Source: JAAFIP01 sp031390175
GTDB taxonomy: Bacteria > Pseudomonadota > Gammaproteobacteria > Burkholderiales > Burkholderiaceae_C
NCBI GenBank assembly: GCA_031390175.1
Contig: JANMTF010000143.1
Span: forward strand, 1 to 13,823
DNA length: 13,823 nt
Direction: 5' to 3'
Of the stretch, positions 1 through 4,757 are shown piece by piece (within the stretch, counting starts at the first letter, position 1; each line of letters opens with the position of its first letter). Below the pieces are notes generated by a model. That model was given only the letters and a program-made list of their open reading frames with translations. It was not told where the DNA came from and searched no databases. The position numbers and the translations under genes are program-made.

Positions 1-213
1 GCCTACACCCAAGCGCGGCGCGGCCACCTGCACTTCTACAGCCAAGCCAGCCGCCTGCTCACCCCCCTGTTCCAAAGCGACTTGACAGTCCTGCCGTGGC
101 TACGAGACGTATTCCTGGCCCACAGCGCAGGCTGGCCCGTCATGCAAGGCATGAACTTGCAAACCTTGGTGGGTGTGCGCAAAGGCTGTCTGGGTGGGCA
201 GTTGTCGCTTTGA
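1..213 (+). CDS. UbiH/VisC-like FAD-dependent monooxygenase, C-terminal end (5' truncated by window)
   Basis: This frame is open from the first base and encodes 70 residues before TGA at 211-213. The text HFYSQASRLLTPLFQSD followed by LPWLRD, then LVGVRKG near the end, matches the C-terminal helix region of UbiH/UbiF/VisC-type flavoprotein hydroxylases (aromatic ring hydroxylases that use NAD(P)H, FAD and O2). That region usually reads like FYQLASRALTPFFQSD and ends LAGVKTG. The FAD-binding GxGxxG and the DG/GD motifs would lie upstream of the window, so substrate and exact subfamily (ubiquinone hydroxylase or another oxidoreductase) cannot be decided. A diverged second copy of its last 21 codons lies at 1501-1563, so the 3' end has taken part in a duplication. 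Family-level assignment is fairly secure; function is not. Confidence 0.7.
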   Translation, partial: AYTQARRGHLHFYSQASRLLTPLFQSDLTVLPWLRDVFLAHSAGWPVMQGMNLQTLVGVRKGCLGGQLSL

Positions 214-231
214 TGGGGTTTGGGCGTGCTT

Positions 232-540
232 TTAGACAGCTATTCTCGGAACTAAACCCTGTGCGTTCAGCCTGAGCTTTGCCTGTCCGGAGCTTATCCA
301 CAGGTCGACGGGTTCACAAAGCCTTGGCCAATCGCCGCCTGAAATTCGATTAGTTTGCAGGCGGTTTTCCAGCCCGGATAGTCCGTCTGGTAGGAAACGC
401 GCTTCACCATCAGAAAAGCGCGGTTTCAGACCGTCGTTCACACCAAGCCGTTGAGCAAAAAGCGCTTGATCAACCCATTGCAAGCGCGCGATTGCCGTGG
501 GAGCCGTTGACGGCGCCATTCGCCATGGAATGCGCCGCAT
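232..540 (-). CDS. Unrecognised 102-residue hypothetical protein, possible relic
   Basis: An ATG at 540 opens 102 codons to TAA, with an in-frame TAG nine codons upstream of the ATG. I do not recognise the product. It has no hydrophobic segment. It contains VDQALFAQRLGVNDG near residues 23-37, which could be a helix-turn-helix-like stretch, and is otherwise polar. There is no clear Shine-Dalgarno sequence upstream. The base composition and codon use look like a real protein, but it sits between the UbiH-like gene end and a block of repeats, so it may be a fragment of a larger decayed gene. The 27 bases after 540 on the minus strand and the stretch 541-586 hold nothing I can name. Confidence 0.3.
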   Translation of the reverse strand: MRRIPWRMAPSTAPTAIARLQWVDQALFAQRLGVNDGLKPRFSDGEARFLPDGLSGLENRLQTNRISGGDWPRLCEPVDLWISSGQAKLRLNAQGLVPRIAV

Positions 541-586
541 CGCACGGACGAAGAGGGCTTCGCGCTACTCGCACGTGATGGTGGCA

Positions 587-830
587 CGCTACACATACAG
601 TAGCTGCTCCCGCATCATTCTAAAGGTCTACAGACCTATTGATACCTTAAAAGGGCCTTAAAACAAGCTGTTTTTGGCGTTTTTCTGATGACACATGCCG
701 TTTGGAGCCTTTTGAAAACCCTTAAATTATGCGAATTTATGTACCTTGATTGGTTAATGCATTATTTAGTGATTTATGTCACGAAAAATGATGATTTTGA
801 GGGCCTTTTTGATAGAAGGCTCCACGTGAT
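587..830 (+). repeat. Multi-hairpin repeat, copy 1
   Basis: This is the reference copy of a family found six times in the window. The head is CGCTACACATACAG then TAGCTGCTCCCGCATC. It is followed by a hairpin AGGTCT (624-629) / AGACCT (632-637), then CCTTAAAA, a T-rich stretch, the motif CTTAAATTATGCGAATTTAT around 721-740, and a tail with GTGA…TCAC near 769-782. The family is intergenic in every case here. The end of the tail is uncertain because similarity fades after about 820. Confidence 0.75.
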
Positions 831-840
831 GGGTAGTGGG

Positions 841-917
841 CAGATCCTGCGCAGCCTCCGGCGCGTGAGCCCTCGCCCTTCTGCGCACGAGGAGTCCCTT
901 GCATAGATCTCGCGGCA
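841..917 (-). repeat. REP-like element, partial copy c, nested inside unit A
   Basis: Read on the minus strand from 917, the sequence GCCGCGAGATCTATGCAAGG continues with GGACTC and a GC-rich stretch to GGAGGCTGCGCA. This matches the left half of the element at 1307-1482 (GCCGCGAGGTCTGTGCAAGG …GGAGACTACGCA). The match stops just where the other copies continue with AAAGGGGTCAGAG, so this copy lacks the palindromic right half. Confidence 0.6.
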
Positions 918-954
918 AGTCGCTACGACGCACGCTGCTGGGGTGACGTGATTT

Positions 955-1247
955 TTGATAAGTACGCATAACTTCACCACTTTATAAAAACTAAAAACCC
1001 CGATTTTTTCACCAAAAAACTGATGATTGACGTGATATTTCACTACTAAACAACCAAAATAAGACGTGAATTGTTCACATGATGACCAGGTACACAAATT
1101 CGCATAATTTAGTGTACTTCGCAGGCTCGCCAACGGCCTTCGGGCCACGAAAAAGTGCTGAAAAACACGATTTAGAGGCCTTTTTAAGATAGTAATCGCT
1201 CTGCAGCCCTTTAGAATAATGCGGGAGCAGCTCCTGTATATGTAGCG
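955..1247 (-). repeat. Multi-hairpin repeat, copy 3
   Basis: On the minus strand it starts at 1247 with CGCTACATATACAG and the shared AGCTGCTCCCGCAT core. TTCTAAAGGGCTGCAG and CTATCTTAAAAAGGCCTC follow, as in copy 2. The head hairpin is damaged on its 3' arm. Further in, 1090-1117 forms a 28-base dyad with ends GTACAC / GTGTAC around ATTCGCATAAT. A GGCC-cgaa-GGCC hairpin lies between. The inner tail has GTGA…TCAC (around 1039-1050) and a TTATGCG motif near 965-972. Confidence 0.7.
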
Positions 1248-1306
1248 CACTGAAATGCCTCTGCAGGTGCCTGCAGGGGCGTCCGGGGCGCATGCCCATG
1301 GCACAC

Positions 1307-1482
1307 GCTCTGGCGCGGGCCGCGAGGTCTGTGCAAGGGACTCTTCGCGCGCCCAGGAGACGAACACCCGACACGCGCCGGAGACTACGCAAAAGGGGTC
1401 AGAGCAAAATTTCGTTATAGTGTTGCACGCGCCGACCACAGGGTCGTCCTGAATTTTGATCTAACCCCATGTGCTTCTACGT
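1307..1482 (+). repeat. REP-like / RAYT-type palindromic element, copy a
   Basis: Its right half is bounded by GGGGTCAGAGCAAAATT (from about 1396) and TTTTGATCTAACCCC (to 1468), an imperfect inverted repeat about 75 bp across. This is the arrangement of REP sequences mobilised by IS200-like TnpA_REP (RAYT) transposases. The left half begins GCTCTGGCGCG and runs through GCGAGGTCTGTG. The same two-part structure occurs at 3603-3764. No RAYT gene is in the window. Copy a ends directly against the duplicated gene end at 1481. Confidence 0.6.
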
Positions 1483-1563
1483 CATGCTAGGAGTCTGGGC
1501 ATGAACCTGCAAACGCTGGTGGGTGTGCGCAAAGGCTGGCTGGGTGGGCAGTTGGCGCTTTGA
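1481..1563 (+). pseudogene. Second copy of the 3' end of the UbiH-like gene
   Basis: From ATGAAC at 1501 to TGA at 1561-1563 this sequence repeats 151-213 with about seven differences over some 71 bases (counting the GGGGTTT just after the stop). It encodes MNLQTLVGVRKGWLGGQLAL, against MNLQTLVGVRKGCLGGQLSL in the first copy. GTCATGC at 1481 matches 139 in the original, with a small insertion between. Everything upstream is missing and replaced by the REP-like element. The offset is exactly 1350 bp. It is a dead fragment of a duplicated or rearranged gene. The W in place of C suggests this copy preserves the more usual family sequence. Confidence 0.8.
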
Positions 1564-1572
1564 CGGGGTTTA

Positions 1573-1591
1573 GCGCTGCTATGTGCAGCGC
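1573..1591. terminator. Hairpin downstream of the duplicated gene end
   Basis: GCGCTGC (1573-1579), a five-base loop, and GCAGCGC (1585-1591) make a perfect seven-pair stem ten bases after the fragment's stop codon. There is no T-tract, so intrinsic termination is only possible. The original gene copy at 213 does not have this hairpin after it. Confidence 0.4.
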
Positions 1592-1605
1592 CCGGCCTAC
1601 CAAAA

Positions 1606-1830
1606 CGCTACACATACGGTAGCTGCTCCCGCATCATCCTAAAGGGCTGCAGCCCTATTACTATCTTAAAAAGGCCTCCAAACACCCTGTTTTTGAGGCC
1701 TTTCGAGCGGCGCATGCCGTTTGCAGCTTTTTTAAACTCCTTAAATTATGCCAATTTATGTACCTCGGCTGATTTTTCGATAATTTTGTGACTTATTTAA
1801 CAAAAAATAGGCGTTTTGAAGATTGGTGTG
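1606..1830 (+). repeat. Multi-hairpin repeat, copy 2 (best preserved)
   Basis: The head CGCTACACATACGG is followed by TAGCTGCTCCCGCATC. Hairpin 1 is AGGGCTGCAGCCCT at 1643-1656, a perfect 14-base palindrome. Hairpin 2 is AAAGGCCTC (1670-1678) with GAGGCCTTT (1695-1703), nine perfect pairs ending in a T-run. A small CGGC-gcat-GCCG stem follows, then CTTAAATTATGCCAATTTAT (about 1739-1759). It lies in tail-to-tail array with copy 4. Confidence 0.75.
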
Positions 1831-2004
1831 ACAATAGTTATGCGTATCAAGCAAATTGACATAATTTAAGAACTCTTCGACCGCTGCTAGCAGCCTGGGA
1901 TGCCGTAAAAAATCTCAAAGTCGGCAATTCTGCCGCCTTTTTAGGATATTCATCAGCCTGAAGACCTTTAGAATATTGCGGGAGCAGCTATTTAATATAT
2001 AGCG
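1831..2004 (-). repeat. Multi-hairpin repeat, copy 4 (diverged)
   Basis: On the minus strand from 2004 it reads CGCTATATATTAAATAGCTG and CTCCCGCAATATTCTAAAGG, then a degenerate first hairpin. Next is a CGGCA…TGCCG stem at the place of hairpin 2, and CTTAAATTATGTCAATTT. The inner end has TTATGCGTATCAAG near 1839-1852, similar to the inner end of copy 3. Confidence 0.6.
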
Positions 2005-2093
2005 ATATACATGTTCACTCCTGCGCCCAAGTATCCCAACTTTGGGGGAACTGGGCCCTCCCCGAGCATTCAGGCTCTGGCATGATGGGGCCT

Positions 2094-3152
2094 ATGTTAG
2101 ATATTGTTGTTTTATTTTTTGTACTGGGCCTGCTGGCCCGTTTGGTCAAAAGCGACCTGGCGCTGCCGGGGGCGTTGTATGAGACGCTGTCGATCTACCT
2201 GCTGTTGGCCATTGGCCTGAAGGGCGGCGTGGAGCTGTCCAAGCAAAGCGTGCAGGCGGTGCTGCCGCAGGTGCTGCGGTACCTGGCCATGGGCTTGGCT
2301 ATACCCTGCCTGCTGTACCCGATGCTGCGCAAGCTGGTGGGGCTGAGCGGCTACGACGCAGCCTCGGTGGCGGCGCACTACGGCTCGGTGAGTGTGGTGA
2401 CGTTTGCGGTGGCCAGCGCCTATTTGGTGCAGCAGCAGGTGGCGTTTGAGGCGCATGCTGCCCTGTGGGTGGCGCTGCTGGAGGCACCTGGCATCGTGGC
2501 CGGTATTGCGCTGGCGCGCTGGTCTGCGGCTGGGCAGGTCGCTGCGCCATTCCCTCCCCCAACCGTTTTACAAGCCCAACCCGGTGGACATGGCGGGCCA
2601 GCAGCAAGCACTGCTGGAGCGCGGCACTCCGTTGGTGCCTCCGCTAGCCCCGCTTTCAGCACATGGAGCACCCTCGCCCATGACGTGTTTTTGGGCAAGT
2701 CAGTGCTGCTGCTGGTGGGCGGCCTGGTGATAGGCACCACCATGGGCGAGGCGGGCACTGCGCCTATCGCGCCGCTGTTTACCGTGCTGTTCAAAGGCGT
2801 CTTGGCGCTGTTTTTGCTGGAGCTGGGCTTGGTAGCCGGTGCGCGGCTGGGCGAGCTTAAGCGCTATGGCTTGCCGTTGATTGCATTTGCCGTGCTGGCA
2901 CCGTTGCTACTGGCCCTGCTGGGCGCACTGGGCGGCAAGCTGCTGGGTTTGAGCACGGGCGGCGTGGCCATCATGGCCACCCTGGCCGCCAGCGCCAGCT
3001 ACATTGCCGCGCCCACCGCTATGCGCATCGCAGTGCCGCAAGCCAACGCCGCCTTGTCCATCACCGCTGCGCTGGGCATTACTTTCCCATTCAACGTGAT
3101 TGTGGGCATACCGCTTTACCTGCAACTGGCGCAGTGGCTGGCCACAGCCTAA
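2094..3152 (+). CDS. sbtA: SbtA-family sodium-dependent bicarbonate transporter
   Basis: The 352-residue product is an almost wholly hydrophobic inner-membrane protein, matching the SbtA family (formerly DUF897), which in cyanobacteria carries out Na+-coupled bicarbonate uptake. Typical family text is visible: ALYETLSIYLLLAIGLKGG near residues 27-45, AHYGSVSVVTF near 94-104, and SASYIAAPTAMR near 300-311. These belong to the two inverted five-helix halves. The halves are joined by a hydrophilic, proline- and alanine-rich loop (about residues 145-193). ATG 2094 is preferred over ATG 2082 because family members start at MLD; neither has a strong ribosome site. The PII-like partner follows 16 bases later, giving the usual sbtA-sbtB pair. 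The loop (about 2535-2680) also reads well in another frame, so two compensating frameshifts are possible. Solute specificity outside cyanobacteria is inferred. Confidence 0.85.
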   Translation: MLDIVVLFFVLGLLARLVKSDLALPGALYETLSIYLLLAIGLKGGVELSKQSVQAVLPQVLRYLAMGLAIPCLLYPMLRKLVGLSGYDAASVAAHYGSVSVVTFAVASAYLVQQQVAFEAHAALWVALLEAPGIVAGIALARWSAAGQVAAPFPPPTVLQAQPGGHGGPAASTAGARHSVGASASPAFSTWSTLAHDVFLGKSVLLLVGGLVIGTTMGEAGTAPIAPLFTVLFKGVLALFLLELGLVAGARLGELKRYGLPLIAFAVLAPLLLALLGALGGKLLGLSTGGVAIMATLAASASYIAAPTAMRIAVPQANAALSITAALGITFPFNVIVGIPLYLQLAQWLATA

Positions 3153-3168
3153 ACACCCAAGGTGCCCC

Positions 3169-3471
3169 ATGGACACACACCCCAAAAAACTCCTCACCAT
3201 CATCACCGAAGCCGCCCTGGAAAAGCGCCTCATCCAGGACGCCAAACGCCTGGGCGCGCAGGGCTACACCGTGTACGACGTGCGCGGTGGCTCGCAGCAC
3301 GCTACGCATGAAGGTGCGTGGGAGGCCGACCGTATGATTGAGCTGAAAATTATCTGTGACGAAGCCGTAGCGCAGGCCATCGCAGAGCATGTGATGGCGC
3401 AGTACGCCAGCCACTATGGCGTGAGCTTGTTTTTTACCGACGTAGCGGTCATTCGGCCGCAGAAGTTTTAG
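3169..3471 (+). CDS. sbtB: SbtB-like PII-family signalling protein
   Basis: The 100-residue ferredoxin-like PII fold protein lies directly after sbtA, with AAGGTG about six bases before ATG 3169. KKLLTIITEAALEKRLIQD forms the first strand and helix. GYTVYDVRGGSQ leads into a T-loop of about residues 38-54 rich in G, H and R, followed by WEADRMIELKIICDE, all typical of SbtB. Cyanobacterial SbtB binds adenine nucleotides including cAMP and forms a complex with SbtA that restrains transport. The same role is inferred here from adjacency. The chain ends at VAVIRPQKF, so the C-terminal cysteine redox/apyrase segment known from some cyanobacterial SbtB proteins is absent. It does not look like GlnB/GlnK, which has the uridylylated Tyr51 T-loop. 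Confidence 0.8.
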   Translation: MDTHPKKLLTIITEAALEKRLIQDAKRLGAQGYTVYDVRGGSQHATHEGAWEADRMIELKIICDEAVAQAIAEHVMAQYASHYGVSLFFTDVAVIRPQKF

Positions 3472-3602
3472 CAGCGCTTTGATGCGCAAATTCTCAGGCC
3501 ATCTTGCCCACAGCAGGTGATCAGTGTGAGTAAGGTTTTCTAGCCGTATGAATCGCCATAATCCCCAGTGCGTTACCGTAGATTGCAAACCCCTCCTTGC
3601 TT

Positions 3603-3764
3603 GCTCTGGCGCGAGTTGCGAGGTCTGTGTGCGCAGAAAGGGCAGTGAAAAGCTAACGCGACAGAGGCTACGCAAAAGGGGTCAGAGCAAAATTTCGTCA
3701 GGGCGTTGCGCGCTCCGGGCAGAGGGTCTTCCTGAGTTTTGATCTGACCCCATTTGCTTACACG
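3603..3764 (+). repeat. REP-like / RAYT-type palindromic element, copy b
   Basis: Starting at GCTCTGGCGCGAGTTGCGAG, it parallels the copy at 1307-1482 and reaches GGCTACGCAAAAGGGGTCAG. It then has the inverted-repeat pair GGGGTCAGAGCAAAATTTC and TTTTGATCTGACCCC (ending near 3750), and CATTTGCTTACAC. It lies in the spacer after sbtB. The preceding 3472-3602 shows nothing recognisable. This copy has the better preserved outer inverted repeat (one mismatch in the first 15). Confidence 0.6.
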
Positions 3765-3802
3765 CCGGACCTGCCCACTGCAAATCACATAGACCCGTAT
3801 TT

Positions 3803-3830
3803 TCTACTTACGAAAAGTAGATTCTAGAAT
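3803..3830. promoter_or_regulatory. Operator-like dyad cluster
   Basis: TCTACTT (3803-3809), a five-base spacer and AAGTAGA (3815-3821) form a perfect dyad. It runs straight into the perfect ten-base palindrome ATTCTAGAAT (3821-3830). Dyads of this size are typical of small HTH regulators, including antitoxins, but no regulator gene is adjacent. The rest of 3831-3977 holds a GGGGCG-ctg-CGCCCC hairpin (3862-3876), a CCCC-tgc-GGGG stem (3895-3905) and GTGTACAC, and no gene. Confidence 0.35.
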
Positions 3831-3977
3831 GCAGCCAACAGCCGTACCGCTTCGCTACCACGGGGCGCTGCGCCCCCATACCCCAGCCCTCGAACCCCTG
3901 CGGGGTGTACACAGGGTGCAATTCAGAGCCCCATTGTTTATCAGTGAGTCCGGCTAATCGACGTCAATCAATTAGCT

Positions 3978-4525
3978 TCATGCCTGCAGTTTTAGCCGCC
4001 ACTCTTCACGCAAAACGCGGTCATGCGCGGGGGCTGGAGATGGTCGAGTGATCAATTTCAACGGGTTACCCGCTGGGATATGCACGCCCAACTCTGTTTG
4101 GGCATGCCGAACTAGGCCCGAGAACGTATTCAGGTGGGCAATAACGGATTGGCCACTTAAACCTTCAGCAAGGCTCAAATTACGCGTCCAAGCGTTAATC
4201 GCCGGGCTGCGTAGCGCCGGGACGAATAAAGCTCCAAATTTGGCCTCTATGCGCTTCAGATGCGGATCTGAACCACCCTTCCCTCTCCCTGCTAGCGTAG
4301 GCAAAATTTTTTCACGGTAACTTTGGATTGCCATGGCCAGGGTGGTTTTTTGGGCTGTGGGGTCAAGGTCGTCTATTTCACCGTGTTGGATTTTCCGCTC
4401 AACTTCGCGCGACCACAGACATCGCATCAGCTTTGGTGTCGGATAGTTTTACTAAGCTCAGTTTGTCCGTGGCGGCGCACTTTCGCCCGCCATTGATAAT
4501 CACCGCGTTTGTCGCAAGTGGCCAT
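3978..4525 (-). pseudogene. Tyrosine recombinase (phage/island integrase) remnant, frameshifted and truncated
   Basis: ATG 4525 begins MATCDKRGDYQWRAKVRRHG, the Arm-type N-terminus typical of island integrases, and runs into a TGA at 4429-4427. The protein resumes in another frame from about 4424 (LWSREVERKIQHGEIDDLDP) and continues through the SAM-like core-binding domain: AIQSYREKILPTLAGRGKGG, VPALRSPAINAWTRNLSLAE, then LNTFSGLVRHAQTELGV. It stops at RLKLQA at 3978. The C-terminal catalytic domain with the R…HxxR…Y residues is missing, so it cannot be an active recombinase. At least one frameshift, and probably two small lesions, lie at about 4424-4440. The adjacent tRNA-like 3' fragment at 4615-4668 fits an old integration scar. 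A pseudogene call is secure; the element it served is unknown. Confidence 0.8.
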
Positions 4526-4614
4526 GGGTTACTTTTTTTGAGTGTCCCAAGAGTGACCCATAACGCCACTTGAAAAGCAAAAAATCCTTATTCCATGCGG
4601 GTTTCAAGAGCTTA

Positions 4615-4668
4615 TTTATCAGCCTTCCAAGCTGTGGGTCGGGGGTTCGATCCCCTCCGGGCAGGCCA
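4615..4668 (+). other. tRNA-Gly(TCC)-like 3' half, probable attachment-site scar
   Basis: CAGCCTTCCAAGCTG (4620-4634) has the form of an anticodon arm with TCC in the loop. It is followed by a GGGGGTTCGATCCCCTC T-arm and an acceptor-like end CCGGGCAG, closing with GCCA at 4668. The matching 5' acceptor strand and D-arm are absent, so this is not an expressed tRNA. Site-specific integration into a tRNA gene leaves such a 3' fragment at one end. The dead integrase lies just to its left. The match to tRNA-Gly(TCC) is from memory and is not exact in the variable and acceptor regions. Confidence 0.5.
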
Positions 4669-4757
4669 TTTGTAGTGCGTGACAGCAACCGCGATACCCC
4701 GTAACATGCTGGCATGCGGCATATGCCGCCCAGTATCCACTGGTAGAGAGGCACAGC

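Larger units (their letters stand above)
587..1247. repeat. Repeat unit A: about 660 bp bounded by about 41-bp inverted repeats
   Basis: The left end at 587 and the reverse complement of the right end at 1247 both begin CGCTACA and continue through AGCTGCTCCCGCAT. The first 41 bases differ at only three positions. The inner parts are related copies of one longer repeat placed tail to tail (587 to about 830 on plus, 1247 to about 955 on minus). No open frame inside resembles a transposase. A REP-like piece (about 841-917) lies between the tails. The flanks (…TGGCA before, CACTG… after) show no obvious target-site duplication. It resembles a non-autonomous, MITE-like unit, or two independent repeat insertions that happen to face each other. 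Confidence 0.65.
1606..2004. repeat. Repeat unit B: about 400 bp, copies 2 and 4 facing tail to tail
   Basis: The left end (CGCTACACATAC…) and the reverse complement of the right end (CGCTATATATTAAATAGCTG…) share the AGCTGCTCCCGCA core. They are more diverged than the ends of unit A. The layout is the same as unit A but shorter, with no REP piece in the middle. Unit B ends 89 bases before the sbtA start. The remaining 2005-2081 is a spacer with CCCAA/TTGGG and GGGG/CCCC short dyads but no promoter I can call. Confidence 0.55.

Noticed and set aside
774..1439. A 221-codon open frame on the minus strand across unit A
   Set aside because: It runs through repeat copies and REP-like sequence in both orientations. 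Its product has no family text, and its pieces recur only because the DNA repeats recur.
587..2004. Possible integron attC array
   Set aside because: The repeats are palindromic and intergenic, but there is no GTTRRRY core, no cassette-sized gene between them and no integron integrase.
587..2004. Possible CRISPR array
   Set aside because: Copies are few, long, in both orientations and without regular spacers.
3548..3788. Short open frames on both strands sharing peptides with frames near 1255-1439
   Set aside because: The shared peptides come from the REP-like element being present twice. There is no start signal or coding pattern.
4615..4668. A complete tRNA gene
   Set aside because: No 5' acceptor strand or D-arm can be found upstream that would pair with the 3' end.
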